From Clostridium sp. BSD9I1 (GTDB lineage: Bacteria > Bacillota > Clostridia > Clostridiales > Clostridiaceae), in the NCBI RefSeq assembly GCF_900185645.1, contig NZ_FYAM01000023.1, positions 992,001-1,056,000 of the forward strand: a stretch of DNA of 64,000 nucleotides, read 5' to 3'. This document shows, piece after piece, positions 54,634 through 64,000 of this stretch. The translations under genes and the position numbers were made by a program. Positions within the stretch are counted from its first letter, which is position 1; the number at the start of each line of letters is the position of its first letter. The notes beneath the pieces were generated by a model, which worked only from the letters and a program-made list of their open reading frames with translations, searched no databases and was not told the origin of the DNA.

Positions 54634-55512
54634 CTACACTTTCTTTGGAGCCTGTTTGCCCATGAGTCCAGTTGGCCTTATTATAAGAACTATTATAAGG
54701 ATTGCAAAAGCTATGGCATCTCTATATCCTGCATGAATGTAAGCTGCCGCCAAGGTTTCAATAACTCCAATTATAATGCCTCCAAGCATTGCCCCTGGAA
54801 GTACCCCTATGCCTCCTAAAACTGCTGCTGCAAAAGCCTTCATCCCTACCATAAATCCCATCATAGGATCCACTGTTTGATAGTACATTCCAACCATTGT
54901 CCCAGCTACTGATGCAAGAGCTGAACCTATAAAAAATGTTAAAGATATTATCATATTTACATTAATGCCCATAAGCATTGAAGTTTCTGTATTTTGAGCA
55001 GTTGCTCTCATGGCCTTACCTATTTTAGTTTTATTTACAATAAACTGTAGGCCAGTCATTAAAAATATGCAAATACAAAATATAATTATTTGAAGATAGG
55101 TGAGTTTTGCATTTCCTAGATTTATGCCACCTAAATCTAAAATCATAGGGAAATTTTTTGTTTCAGATCCCCATATCATCATGATAAAATTTTGTAAAAA
55201 TATAGATACACCTATAGTACTTATTAATGACGTAACTTTTGGTGCATCTTTTTTTCTTAAAGGATATAGCGCTATTTTATCAATTATTATTCCAAGTATT
55301 CCTGTAATAAGTATACTTAATGCAAAACTTAGGAAGAAATTCATATGAACTGAAGTTAAAAGCATCAGAGTTATAAATGCACCCGTCATATAAACAGAAC
55401 CATGGGAAAAGTTAACTAATTCAAGTATTCCAAATACCATTGTGTATCCTATTGCAACTAGTGCATAGGTACTTCCTATTGTAAGCCCATTGATTAATTG
55501 TTGAAGTATCAT
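54634..55512 (-). CDS. livH: Branched-chain amino acid ABC transporter permease LivH
   Basis: A 292-residue membrane protein: LQQLINGLTIGSTYALVAIGYTMVFGILELVNFSHG at the N-terminus is the LivH signature, and MRATAQNTETSMLMGINVNMI is the ATPase-contact loop. Eight or so helices. It begins the membrane part of the operon after livK. Confidence 0.94.
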   Translation of the reverse strand: MILQQLINGLTIGSTYALVAIGYTMVFGILELVNFSHGSVYMTGAFITLMLLTSVHMNFFLSFALSILITGILGIIIDKIALYPLRKKDAPKVTSLISTIGVSIFLQNFIMMIWGSETKNFPMILDLGGINLGNAKLTYLQIIIFCICIFLMTGLQFIVNKTKIGKAMRATAQNTETSMLMGINVNMIISLTFFIGSALASVAGTMVGMYYQTVDPMMGFMVGMKAFAAAVLGGIGVLPGAMLGGIIIGVIETLAAAYIHAGYRDAIAFAILIIVLIIRPTGLMGKQAPKKV

Positions 55513-55534
55513 CTACACTCCCCCATCACTTAGT

Positions 55535-55640
55535 GCTATGGCGTAAGGTACTAGGAATTAGGTGCCAGGAGGTACATAGATTTGCACAAGCAAAATCCTC
55601 TCCATTTCTAGCGCCTAACTCCTTTATCCTATTTCCTAGT
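55535..55640. repeat. Family C imperfect palindrome between livK and livH
   Basis: Imperfect inverted repeat within the operon: TACTAGGAATTAGG, GTGCCAGGAGG on one arm and CCTCTCC, GCGCCTAACTCC, TCCTATTTCCTAG on the other. It would form a long hairpin in the mRNA between the binding-protein gene and the permease gene, and may raise livK mRNA level relative to livH. Confidence 0.6.
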
Positions 55641-55647
55641 TTTCAAG

Positions 55648-56814
55648 TTATTTCTTAATATCAATTAAATTAAACTTTCCATCTTTTACTTGTAAAAGTA
55701 CCATAGTCTTTATTACATCTCTATTTTCATTGAAGTTTGTAACACCAGTTATTCCATCATAGTCTTTTATATTTTGAAGAGCATCCCTTAATTTTGCTCT
55801 GTCCGTTCCTGATACTTTTAGAGATTCGGAAATCATTCCTAGTGAGTCGTATGCTTGTGCTGCAAACTGATCTGCATCTGCTCCATAAGTATTTTTAAAC
55901 TTTGTTAAGAAACCCTTAACCTTTTCACTTGGATCTCCTGGAAAGAAATTACTTGTAAGATACATTCCCTCTGCTGATTTTCCTGCAAGCTTTATTAGCT
56001 GTTCGTTATTTAATGAGCTTGTTCCAATCATCTGAATATCATAATTAAGTTGTTTTATTTGTTGAGTTATCATACCTGCTTCTGAATACATAGCTGCTAA
56101 AAATAATATATCTGGGTTTGTTCCTCTAATTTTAGTTATAGTAGGTGTAAAGTCCTTTGTTTGTCCCCCTATAAATGTTTCTTCTGCAACTATCTTACCA
56201 CCAAACTTTTCAACCCCTTGCTTAAAGTAATCTTTTGCAGTAATCCCCCAGTCATTGTTTATATATATTATTGCTACATTCTTTTTACCTAAGAATTTCA
56301 CAGCATATTCTGCAGCAATAGGGCCTTCAATTTCTTGGGTATTTACATTTCTAAACATGTAAGTTCCTTGTTTAGTAAATTGAGGATGTGAAGATGTAGG
56401 AGACAACTGAACTATTCCAGCCTTTTGATATATTGGAGCTCCTGCTAGGCATGCGGTACTTGCAAAGTTACCTACAACAGCTAAATAATCCTTATTGGAA
56501 GCTATCTTTTGAGCAATATTTGCAGCTTCCTTAGGATCATTCTTATCATCTAACATTTCTAGTTTTATTTTTACTCCATTAACTCCACCTGCATCATTAA
56601 TTTCTTTAGCTTTCATTTCAGTTCCTCTTTTAAAAGCTTCTCCATACTGTGCATAATCACCTGTCATTGGCCCTACTACAGCTATCTTATACTCTGACAC
56701 ATTAGACCCTTGCTTTGCACCTTGATCCTTGTTTCCTCCACATCCCGTAAGCACTGCTGAGGTTATAATCGTCATCGCTGCTGCAATAGCTAATATTCTT
56801 TTAGTCCTTTTCAT
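55648..56814 (-). CDS. livK: Branched-chain amino acid binding lipoprotein
   Basis: A 388-residue lipoprotein: signal with lipobox VLTGC (residues 21-25 of this start), then the type I periplasmic-binding fold of the Leu/Ile/Val family (YKIAVVGPMTGDYAQYGEAFKRG, GGVNGVKIKLEMLDDKNDPKEAANIAQK). ATG 56814 with GAGGG upstream is preferred over GTG 56826. First gene of the liv operon, divergent from alanine dehydrogenase. Confidence 0.93.
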   Translation of the reverse strand: MKRTKRILAIAAAMTIITSAVLTGCGGNKDQGAKQGSNVSEYKIAVVGPMTGDYAQYGEAFKRGTEMKAKEINDAGGVNGVKIKLEMLDDKNDPKEAANIAQKIASNKDYLAVVGNFASTACLAGAPIYQKAGIVQLSPTSSHPQFTKQGTYMFRNVNTQEIEGPIAAEYAVKFLGKKNVAIIYINNDWGITAKDYFKQGVEKFGGKIVAEETFIGGQTKDFTPTITKIRGTNPDILFLAAMYSEAGMITQQIKQLNYDIQMIGTSSLNNEQLIKLAGKSAEGMYLTSNFFPGDPSEKVKGFLTKFKNTYGADADQFAAQAYDSLGMISESLKVSGTDRAKLRDALQNIKDYDGITGVTNFNENRDVIKTMVLLQVKDGKFNLIDIKK

Positions 56815-57114
56815 AAATACCCTCACTTTCCTTATTAATTATTTTCATAAAACTACAACTAAATATAAAAACTATTTCTCCCTATCTTTTTCGTGCACCT
56901 CCCAAATATAAACCCTATTTTAAAAATAATATGAGACTTTATATAACTTTATGATTACTACATTAATTCTTGCTTGCTTTATCAACCTTACTTCTAAATT
57001 TATATATATATTAGTAATATTTTATTATATTGAAAACCAGTACAAGCATACTATATAAAAAATAGACTATTAATAAAGTATTTAAGTATTTAAGGAGAAG
57101 GGAGAAGATTTAAT

Positions 57115-58230
57115 ATGATAATTGGATTACCTAAAGAAATAAAAAATAATGAAAATAGAGTTGCACTAACACCTTCCGGTGCAGGTATATTAGTTAAGAA
57201 TGGTCATGCTGTTTTAGTAGAGACCTCTGCAGGTGTAGGCAGTGGTTTTGAAGATGACCAGTATATTTCATCGGGTGCTGAAATACTATGTGATAAAAAA
57301 CAACTGTTTGATAACTCAGATATCATTGTTAAAGTAAAAGAACCACTTGATAGTGAATATAATCTTTTTAAGGAAGGCCAAAGTCTTTTCACCTATCTTC
57401 ACTTAGCCCCAAATCCAATACTTACAAAAGCTTTACTAGATAAAAAGATTGCGGGCATAGCTTATGAAACCGTTCAGTTAAACAATGGCTTTTTACCTCT
57501 TCTAGTTCCTATGAGTGAGGTAGCGGGAAGGATGTCAATTCAAATAGGAGCAAATTTACTTCAAAAATATAATGGTGGAATGGGAATACTTCTTGGTGGT
57601 ACAACAGGGGTAGCTCCTGCAGAAATAGTTATCATTGGTGGTGGAGTTGTTGGAACTAATGCCGCAAAGATGGCTATAGGTATTGGCGCTAGAGTAACAG
57701 TTCTTGATATAAATAGTCACCGTTTATCTTACCTTAGTGATATATTTGGCAGCAGAATTACTACTTTAATGTTTAATGAATACAATTTAGCCAGTGTAAT
57801 AAAGAATGCAGATTTATTAATAGGTGCTGTTCTTGTCACTGGAGCCAGTGCACCAAAAACAGTAACAGAAGAAATGGTAAAAACCATGAAGAAAGGCTCT
57901 GTAATTGTAGATGTGGCCATAGATCAAGGAGGTTCTATTGAAACAATTGATAGAGTCACTACACACGATAATCCTTCTTATGAAAAGTATGGTGTCATTC
58001 ATTATTCTGTAGCTAATATGCCTGGAGCCGTTCCTAGAACATCTACCTTAGCACTAGAATCTGCAACGCTCCCTTATTTAGTTCAAATAGCAAATAAAGG
58101 ATTAAGAAAGAGTTTATTAGAAGACTCTTCTCTATTACTAGGCTTAAATACCTATAATGGATATATAACAAGTAAACCAGTAGCAGATAGTCTTAAAATG
58201 AAATATACAGATCCATTATCATTATTATAA
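57115..58230 (+). CDS. ald: Alanine dehydrogenase
   Basis: A 371-residue NAD enzyme interconverting alanine and pyruvate plus ammonia. Landmarks: [37 protein letters not shown] with the substrate Lys, TYLHLAP with the catalytic His, Rossmann motif [18 protein letters not shown] and [16 protein letters not shown]. Standard length. It is divergent from the liv operon and suits amino-acid fermentation. A terminator follows. Confidence 0.96.
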   Translation: MIIGLPKEIKNNENRVALTPSGAGILVKNGHAVLVETSAGVGSGFEDDQYISSGAEILCDKKQLFDNSDIIVKVKEPLDSEYNLFKEGQSLFTYLHLAPNPILTKALLDKKIAGIAYETVQLNNGFLPLLVPMSEVAGRMSIQIGANLLQKYNGGMGILLGGTTGVAPAEIVIIGGGVVGTNAAKMAIGIGARVTVLDINSHRLSYLSDIFGSRITTLMFNEYNLASVIKNADLLIGAVLVTGASAPKTVTEEMVKTMKKGSVIVDVAIDQGGSIETIDRVTTHDNPSYEKYGVIHYSVANMPGAVPRTSTLALESATLPYLVQIANKGLRKSLLEDSSLLLGLNTYNGYITSKPVADSLKMKYTDPLSLL

Positions 58231-58235
58231 TTTTA

Positions 58236-58266
58236 AAAGCCATGTATTTTATGAATACATGGCTTT
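58236..58266. terminator. Bidirectional terminator ald/parC
   Basis: AAAGCCATGTATT-TTATG-AATACATGGCTTT between convergent ald and parC. Confidence 0.8.
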
Positions 58267-58351
58267 ATAATTAATCTAAAAAATTCACATGTTAAATTAC
58301 CGAGTTTTAGCGTATGGAAGTAAATTTTCTTTTTATTAACCAGTCAAAGCT

Positions 58352-61222
58352 TTACTCGCAGCTTTTTAAAGTATCTCCCATAACAAGCAGCATGATATTA
58401 TTTCCCCTGCCTGCTCTATTTTGCGGCTTTGTAGAAGCTATATCTAACTTCGTTTCATTTTCATGCTTAGATATCAAATGTAATTCCTGCAGCTCATCAT
58501 CTATCACAGCTCCAAATAAAACTTCATCACCATCTTTTAAACTTATACCTGTAACCCCAGAAGCAACTCTCCCCATAGGACTTACAGATTCTTTATCAAA
58601 TCTTATACACATAGCTCTTTTAGTTATTATTATAATATCACTTTTTTCATCAGAACTAGCAAAATCTATAGCCAATAGTGCATCGTCTTCTGCCTTAAAT
58701 TTATATGAAGTAGTTATGCTATAATCTTGGTTAAACTCCTGCAAAGAAGTTTTCTTTACTAGTCCCTTTTTAGTAAAGAAGAGTACTTCATCAAACTTTG
58801 TTTTTGAATTTAGAGCTATTACATTTAAAATATTTACCTCCTTCAGATTAAGCTGCATCATTTCAAGCAGGTTTATAGATTTATCTGGTATATTTTGAAG
58901 CATAAAAGCTGGTATTCTAATAACTTCTCCATTACTTAAAAATAAAAGAATTTTATCTAAAGAATTAGTACTTATTTTAAAATCATACTTTTTAATTCCA
59001 TTCTTAAACTCTCTTAAATTACCATCCTTACCTAATAACAGTTGAAAGTTCTTAAATTCATAGCTTTCTACAACTTCTATTTCAACTACTTCATCTTGAG
59101 AACTTAAGTTAAACATTTGCTGAGGTAATATGTTTCTATCCACACTCTCAAGTTTTGGCTCTTCTAATGTAAAATTAAGGCCTAAAGCAGTTTTAACATG
59201 GATAAACTGTTCTTCTCTATCTCTATCTATTAAATATGTCTTAATTAATTTGTCCTCATTTTTAAGTTTAAGTGCCATAAGTTTAGAATAATTTGTACTA
59301 AATTTATCTAATGGAGTCTTTTTAATTCCTCCTGTATAAGTGATAAACATTATATCCTTTTGATAAGCAAAATTATCTATTCCATAAGCATCGATTATCT
59401 TTTCTTCTTCTAAATTTATTCCCTTTATGATGTCATCTATCTTTTCACCTTTTTCTTTCCACTTCATTTCAGGGAGAGCTATAGTTCTTATTTGATACAT
59501 ATTTCCTTTATCTGTAAACACTATAAGGGTATCCCTTGTATTTACAAATATTAAGAACTTATTATAATCTCCTTCCCTATACTCGATTTCATCCACATCA
59601 GTATTTGAACGATTATAGGTTTTAAGAGGAACTCTTTTTATAAAACCTTCATTAGACAAGGTTATAACTACGTCTTCCTCTACTATTATTTCTTCTATAT
59701 CAATTTTAGCTTCTTCATCATCTTCCACTAAACTTGTTTTTCTATCATTTCCATACTTATCTCTTATTTCAATAAGCTCTTCTTTTACTACACTTAAAAG
59801 TTCTTTTTCACTTTCGAGTATCTTCTTTAACTTTTTAATTTTTTTATCAAGTTCTCTATATTCTTTTTCAAAGGCTGTTATTTCAAGACCTGTAAGTCTA
59901 TAAAGCATAAGTTCAAGTATTGCTTCTGCTTGCATATCTGTGAATCCAAATTTATCTACAAGATTTTTTTGTGCATCCTTTTTAGATTTGGATGCTCTTA
60001 TGGTCTCAATAATTTGATCCATTATACCTATTGCTTTAATAAAACCTTCTACTATATGAAATCTTTTTTCCGCTATTTCAAGTTCTCTCTTAGTTCTTCT
60101 TGTTATTACATCCTTTTGGTGATTTACATAGTGAGTTATTATACTCTTAAGTCCTAATGTTTCTGGCTTTCCATTTGCCAATGCTACCATATTAAAACTT
60201 AAGTTACTTTGCATGTCTGTTTTTTTATAAAGATATTTCAGAACCTTTTCTGCCATATCTTCATCTATAGATTTCTTAAATTCTATGACAGATCTTATTC
60301 CTGTTCTATCTGATTCATCTCTTATATCGCTAATAGGCTCTAGTGCCTTTGAATGTTTTTTATCTGCAGTCATAATAGATATGGTTTCCAAAAGCTTTGC
60401 TTTGTTTTTTCTATATGGAAACTCTGTTATAACTATTCCAAGTCTTCCATTTTCAAGTCTTTCAATTTTTGCCTTTACTCTTAAAGTTACCTTTCCAGTA
60501 CCTGTTTCATATGCACTTTGTAATGAGTTTTTACCTATTAGTATACCTCCAGTAGGCAAATCTGGTCCTTTTATATACTTCATAAGTCCTTTAGTATCTA
60601 TATTTGTATCATCTATGTAAGCTAAAGTACCATCTATAACTTCTTTTAAATTATGAGGTGGAATGTTAGTTGCAAGTCCTACAGCTATTCCAAAGGTTCC
60701 ATTTACAAGAAGGTTTGGATATCTTGCTGGAAGCACTTCTGGTTCTTTTTCTGAATTCGAATAGTTATCCACCATGTTTACTACATCTTTATCTATATCT
60801 TTTATCATTTCCATGGCAATACTTGTCATTCTTGCTTCAGTATATCTCATTGCTGCTGCGCTGTCTCCATCTTGAGATCCCCAATTACCATGTCCATCAA
60901 TTAATGGTTCTCTTGTTGCAAATTCTTGAGCAAGGATAACCATAGCATCATAAACTGAGGTGTCTCCATGCGGGTGATACTTACCTAGAATATCTCCAAC
61001 AATTCTTGCTGATTTATAATAAGGCTTATCAGGAAATGCTGAAAGCTTATATGCTCCATATATTATTCTTCTATGTACAGGTTTCAATCCATCACGCACG
61101 TCAGGCAATGCTCTATCCTTTGCAACTTCCACAGCATAAGGAAGGTAGTTGTCTGGCATAGCTTCTTCAAGCGGCGCATTAATTATATTATTATCCTTAG
61201 GAATATCTATCTTTTTTGCCAT
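58352..61222 (-). CDS. parC: Type IIA topoisomerase subunit A (ParC-like)
   Basis: A 956-residue DNA breakage subunit. The active Tyr is in AAMRYTEARMTSIAME, with the quinolone-region sequence ILGKYHPHGDTSVYDAM before it; a tower/coiled-coil part (about 430-500) and a C-terminal beta-pinwheel follow (TLSNEGFIKRVPLKTY, TYTGGIKKTPLDKF and similar blades). The GyrA box QRRGGKG is absent, so topoisomerase IV is the better name than gyrase. ATG 61222 is chosen: AGGAGG is then seven bases upstream, whereas ATG 61228 abuts it. It lies 11 bases after parE. Confidence 0.9.
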   Translation of the reverse strand: MAKKIDIPKDNNIINAPLEEAMPDNYLPYAVEVAKDRALPDVRDGLKPVHRRIIYGAYKLSAFPDKPYYKSARIVGDILGKYHPHGDTSVYDAMVILAQEFATREPLIDGHGNWGSQDGDSAAAMRYTEARMTSIAMEMIKDIDKDVVNMVDNYSNSEKEPEVLPARYPNLLVNGTFGIAVGLATNIPPHNLKEVIDGTLAYIDDTNIDTKGLMKYIKGPDLPTGGILIGKNSLQSAYETGTGKVTLRVKAKIERLENGRLGIVITEFPYRKNKAKLLETISIMTADKKHSKALEPISDIRDESDRTGIRSVIEFKKSIDEDMAEKVLKYLYKKTDMQSNLSFNMVALANGKPETLGLKSIITHYVNHQKDVITRRTKRELEIAEKRFHIVEGFIKAIGIMDQIIETIRASKSKKDAQKNLVDKFGFTDMQAEAILELMLYRLTGLEITAFEKEYRELDKKIKKLKKILESEKELLSVVKEELIEIRDKYGNDRKTSLVEDDEEAKIDIEEIIVEEDVVITLSNEGFIKRVPLKTYNRSNTDVDEIEYREGDYNKFLIFVNTRDTLIVFTDKGNMYQIRTIALPEMKWKEKGEKIDDIIKGINLEEEKIIDAYGIDNFAYQKDIMFITYTGGIKKTPLDKFSTNYSKLMALKLKNEDKLIKTYLIDRDREEQFIHVKTALGLNFTLEEPKLESVDRNILPQQMFNLSSQDEVVEIEVVESYEFKNFQLLLGKDGNLREFKNGIKKYDFKISTNSLDKILLFLSNGEVIRIPAFMLQNIPDKSINLLEMMQLNLKEVNILNVIALNSKTKFDEVLFFTKKGLVKKTSLQEFNQDYSITTSYKFKAEDDALLAIDFASSDEKSDIIIITKRAMCIRFDKESVSPMGRVASGVTGISLKDGDEVLFGAVIDDELQELHLISKHENETKLDIASTKPQNRAGRGNNIMLLVMGDTLKSCE

Positions 61223-61233
61223 ACTCATCCCTC

Positions 61234-63189
61234 CTAAAATTCTGCGTACTTATACATATAATTTTTTCTGGGTTCTACCACATCCCCCATAAGTAAAGAC
61301 ACCATTTTTTCAGCCTTTGCAGCATCTTCTATGGTAATTCTTTGAAGCGTTCTTGTTTCAGGGTTTAATGTAGTCTCCCAAAGCTGATCTGGGTTCATTT
61401 CTCCAAGTCCCTTATATCTTTGAAGTAAATATCCCTTTCCAACTTCTTTTTTAACTTGTTCCAGTTCTTCATCACTATATGCATATTTTACTATGCTTTT
61501 CCCCTTGCTTTCCTTATATACCTTATACAACGGTGGCATAGCCATATAAAGATGTCCATTTGCAATTAAAGGCTTCATGTATCTATATATATATGTCATC
61601 CATAGTGTTCGAATATGATACCCGTCCACATCAGCATCTGACATTATTATTATCTTATCGTATTTCAAATCTTCTTCTCTATAATTATCAAGTACACCTG
61701 TACCTATAGCTATATTAAACATTTTAAGTTCTTCACTGCTTAATACATTTTCAAGCTTTTGCTTTTCTGTATTCATTATTTTACCCTTAGAAGGCATGAT
61801 AGTTTGAAATCTTCTATCCCTGGCTTGCTTTGCAGAGCCTCCCGCAGAGTCTCCCTCAACCACAATAAATTCTGTAAAAGAAGGATCCTTTAAAGTACAT
61901 ACAGCAACTTTACCTGCCAGTGGTGCTGTACCTCTTCCTATCTTTTTCTTCTCTGCTTCATTTATCTTTTTAATTTTTTCTCTTCTAGCTGCTGCTTCTA
62001 TAGCATTATTTATCATAATAGATGCAACATCTTTATTATCCTCTATCCACTCAGAAAACTTAGTATAGGTTAAATCATTCATCATAGTGTAGGCTTCATT
62101 ATTACCTAATTTAGTTTTAGTTTGCCCTTCAAACACAGGATTTGAAATTTTTATTCTTATAATTGCAGTCATTCCTTCTCTTAGGTCATCTCCCTCAAAT
62201 TCCTTATCCTTTTCTTTAAGCAAATTAAGCTTTTTAGCCCATTCTTTAAATGCTCTTGTCATACCTGTTTTAAATCCAGTCTCATGGGTTCCTGCTTCTG
62301 TAGTTGGAATGTTATTTACGTAGCTTGCTATGTTTTCTGTAGTAGAATCAGTAAATTGAATGCACACTTCCCCATACATATTAAGGTCATTTACTTCTCT
62401 TTCGCCTTCAAATAATATAGGCGGATTGTGAATGACAGTTTTACTTTCATTTAGGTAATCCATAAAATCCAAAAGTCCTCTTTCGGAATGATACACCTTT
62501 TCTATTACTTCTTCCTTCCTATTATCGACGAATTTTAAAGTTATTCCTTTATTTTGAAAGGCTAACTCTTGAAGCCTTTGATCTATTACATCAAATTTAA
62601 ATTCTGTAGTTGAAAACACTTCTTTATCTGCTAAGAATGTAATTTTAGTACCTGTTTCCTTAGTACTTCCTATTACTTCAAGTTTAGTTACAGCTGTTCC
62701 TGGCATTTTTCTTTTTGACTGTTTATCATAGGCATATTCAAATCTTTGTTTATATATATTTCCATTTTGTTTCACTTCAACTTCAAGCCACTCTGAAAGC
62801 GCATTTACTACGGATGCTCCAACACCATGAAGTCCTCCTGAAGTTTTATATATAGAATTATTAAACTTACCTCCTGTATGAAGCTCTGTAAATACCATTT
62901 CTACACCAGATTTCTTCTTAACAGGGTGAATTCCTGTAGGTATTCCTCTTCCATTATCCTGAACACTAACAGTCTTATCTTTATTTAAAGTAATTATTGC
63001 TGTATCTCCATAACCATTTGATATTTCATCAATGGCATTATCTAAAATTTCCCATATACAATGATGTAATCCCTTTGTACCTGTAGATCCTATATACATT
63101 CCTGGTCTCACACGAACAGGCTCTAATTTTTCAAGTGAGGTAAGGGCTGTGACATCATATACTGAAGCATTTTCTATATTTTTTTCCAC
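61234..63189 (-). CDS. parE: Type IIA topoisomerase subunit B (ParE-like)
   Basis: A 651-residue ATPase subunit. GHKL ATP site: EILDNAIDEIS, QDNGRGIPTGIH, GGLHGVGASVVNALS; TOPRIM metal site: VEGDSAGGSAKQARDR and IIMSDADVDGYHIRTL; C-terminal QRYKGLGEMNPDQLWETTLNP. GTG 63189 is chosen with AAGGGGG seven bases upstream; an ATG at 63210 lies before that site and is unlikely. First gene of parE-parC. Confidence 0.92.
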   Translation of the reverse strand: MEKNIENASVYDVTALTSLEKLEPVRVRPGMYIGSTGTKGLHHCIWEILDNAIDEISNGYGDTAIITLNKDKTVSVQDNGRGIPTGIHPVKKKSGVEMVFTELHTGGKFNNSIYKTSGGLHGVGASVVNALSEWLEVEVKQNGNIYKQRFEYAYDKQSKRKMPGTAVTKLEVIGSTKETGTKITFLADKEVFSTTEFKFDVIDQRLQELAFQNKGITLKFVDNRKEEVIEKVYHSERGLLDFMDYLNESKTVIHNPPILFEGEREVNDLNMYGEVCIQFTDSTTENIASYVNNIPTTEAGTHETGFKTGMTRAFKEWAKKLNLLKEKDKEFEGDDLREGMTAIIRIKISNPVFEGQTKTKLGNNEAYTMMNDLTYTKFSEWIEDNKDVASIMINNAIEAAARREKIKKINEAEKKKIGRGTAPLAGKVAVCTLKDPSFTEFIVVEGDSAGGSAKQARDRRFQTIMPSKGKIMNTEKQKLENVLSSEELKMFNIAIGTGVLDNYREEDLKYDKIIIMSDADVDGYHIRTLWMTYIYRYMKPLIANGHLYMAMPPLYKVYKESKGKSIVKYAYSDEELEQVKKEVGKGYLLQRYKGLGEMNPDQLWETTLNPETRTLQRITIEDAAKAEKMVSLLMGDVVEPRKNYMYKYAEF

Positions 63190-63269
63190 GCTAATTCCCC
63201 CTTGTAACATCTCAAGTTTAGATTATATCAAAATTTTAAAAATAAAACAAACGTTCCCATTAAAAAATG

Positions 63270-63420
63270 CAAAGCCTTTTCAGTTACCAGCCACCAGAAT
63301 CCACCAATCAGTTTGCTAATAGCCAGAAACCAATAAAATTTCATTTTGCTATGCAAAATTTTCATAACTGGCTACTGGCTACTGATTATCAGTTATTGAC
63401 TAATTATCACTAAAATTGTT
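63270..63420. repeat. Family C imperfect palindrome and AT-rich spacer
   Basis: CAGTTACCAGCCACCAG and AATAGCCAGAAACC on one side face CTGGCTACTGGCTACTG (about 63368-63385) on the other, with an AAAATTTCATTTTGC / GCAAAATTTT hairpin between. It separates parE from the HesB gene. Confidence 0.55.
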
Positions 63421-63428
63421 CTGCAATT

Positions 63429-63701
63429 TTAACAGTTAATATTTCTTCTTACTCTATATCCATAGGCAATTTTTAATATTTCTGCATTTTCTAAGAGATA
63501 AGATATATCTTCTGAGGCTGCAAATTTTACTCCATTTAGCTCATAAATCTCGTCATCTTCCCTTTGCTCATCCAGAGCAACTCCAAGACTTGGCCCCCCT
63601 CAGCCATAGCCTGAAATTTTAATTCTCACCACTTCACTGTTTGATTTTTCTAGATCTAATTTAAGTGCATTTAAAACTTCTTCTGATGCCGATATTTTCA
63701 T
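63429..63701 (-). CDS. HesB/IscA-like selenoprotein (UGA = Sec34)
   Basis: A 90-residue protein if the in-frame TGA at 63600-63602 is read as selenocysteine. Translation before it is MKISASEEVLNALKLDLEK...VRIKISGYG and after it GGPSLGVALDEQREDDEIYE...GYRVRRNINC, in the same frame, so the protein reads GYG-U-GGPSLG. HesB-like proteins have Cys at this place (GxGCGGPxxG), and HesB-like selenoproteins are known in anaerobic bacteria. A hairpin TTGCTC-TGGAT-GAGCAA begins 20 bases after the UGA, at the distance of bacterial SECIS elements. ATG follows GGGGTGAG. The usual iron-sulfur scaffold cysteines near the C-terminus are not conserved; only a terminal Cys is present. Confidence 0.88.
63564..63580 (-). 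promoter_or_regulatory. SECIS-like hairpin
   Basis: TTGCTC / GAGCAA, six base pairs, loop TGGAT with G at its second and third positions; loop starts 26 bases after the UGA. Bacterial SECIS elements are hairpins with a G near the 5' side of a small apical loop, 16-37 bases after the UGA, and bind SelB. Confidence 0.75.
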
Positions 63702-63910
63702 AATCTCACCCCAACTTTGTAGTTAGTATCTAATAATTAATATTTTAAGTTTTATTTGAGTTTTTATACTTTATTTAAAAATGGTAACTAGAATTGATGA
63801 TGCAAAATGCTAATTGATAAACTTTAGCACTATTTTTTACAACAAATAAAATTTATTACTTAGGACCCTCCTTCTATTTTCACAATTACTTAAAATTTGC
63901 ATATAAAAAT

Positions 63911-63936
63911 ACTAGGGAACTTAATTATTTCCTAGT
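63911..63936 (+). other. Hairpin in leader of the last gene
   Basis: ACTAGGGAA-CTTAATTA-TTTCCTAGT, 15 bases before the ribosome site of the gene at 63957. No T-run follows. It could be part of a leader element or simple promoter-proximal structure. Confidence 0.4.
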
Positions 63937-63956
63937 AAGGAAAGGAGGCGAAATTT

Positions 63957-64000
63957 ATGTCAAGTATCGTTCTTCAATATGTTCTTATAGTATTTCTTGT
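63957..64000 (+). CDS. Start of a membrane protein gene (cut by window edge)
   Basis: ATG with AAAGGAGGCG upstream, then MSSIVLQYVLIVFLV, a hydrophobic N-terminal segment. Only 14-15 codons are visible. It would fit a CorC/HlyC-type or another polytopic membrane protein, but nothing more can be said. Confidence 0.6.
   Translation, partial: MSSIVLQYVLIVFL

Noticed and set aside
58352-63189. Calling the topoisomerase genes gyrA/gyrB
   Set aside because: The GyrA box QRRGGKG is absent and the gene order parE-parC with short B subunit fits topoisomerase IV better; some doubt stays.
63429-63701. Pseudogene with a nonsense mutation or frameshift
   Set aside because: The frame is the same on both sides of the UGA, the replaced position is the conserved Cys of the family, and a SECIS-like hairpin follows.

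Overview
The window is AT-rich, tightly packed bacterial DNA, almost certainly from a strictly anaerobic, spore-forming member of Clostridium sensu stricto. Evidence: strong AGGAGG-type ribosome binding sites with many GTG/TTG starts, a SleB-type cortex hydrolase, cell-wall proteins with CWB2 repeats, a sigma-54 regulated cysteine desulfidase, the AmmeMemoRadiSam genes, TPP and c-di-AMP riboswitches, and a selenocysteine-containing HesB protein. No tRNA, rRNA, prophage, insertion sequence or CRISPR array was seen.

Layout. 1-4.3 kb: a two-component pair (kinase cut by the left edge), an ABC exporter and a 56-residue unknown protein. 4.3-9.7 kb: radical SAM and Memo-AMMECR1 fusion genes, a secreted DUF4163/DUF3298 protein, SleB under a c-di-AMP riboswitch, and a DUF1294 membrane protein. 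9.9-13.7 kb: a secreted charged protein and a MacAB-like exporter. 13.8-20.3 kb: M20 amidohydrolase, cysteine desulfidase-like gene with its divergent sigma-54 activator, pyridoxamine kinase, radical SAM protein. 20.5-24.2 kb: two CWB2 wall proteins and a DUF1287 protein. 24.2-32.5 kb: pyrG, then a five-to-six gene purine/ABC cluster (PotBCAD-like transporter, adenine deaminase, nucleoside phosphorylase). 32.7-40 kb: beta-lactamase-fold hydrolase, a SUV3-like RNA helicase, M14 and M3 peptidases, an endonuclease IV-like TIM barrel. 40.6-45.4 kb: cofactor synthesis (thiW-thiD-thiM-thiE under a TPP riboswitch; pdxS-pdxT). 45.5-51.4 kb: M16 peptidase, dut, an RseC-like protein, PTS-type dihydroxyacetone kinase (dhaKLM), arginase. 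51.5-58.2 kb: branched-chain amino-acid transporter livKHMGF, an ATC-hydrolase-like gene, alanine dehydrogenase. 58.3-64 kb: type II topoisomerase genes parE-parC, a HesB-like selenoprotein and the first codons of another gene. Much of the content fits amino-acid and nucleoside fermentation.

Most unusual content. (1) A family of about 220-bp long hairpins (six copies, called family A here) that sits only in four intergenic regions between convergent genes; stems differ in sequence between copies but stay paired, an asymmetric tip is conserved, and the stop codons of several neighbouring genes lie inside or at the edge of the element. A second repeat (about 205 bp, family B) is nested with it. 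(2) An in-frame UGA at codon 34 of a HesB/IscA-like gene followed by a SECIS-like hairpin. (3) A SUV3-type helicase. (4) A near-consensus -24/-12 promoter with paired inverted repeats between the cysteine desulfidase gene and its likely activator.
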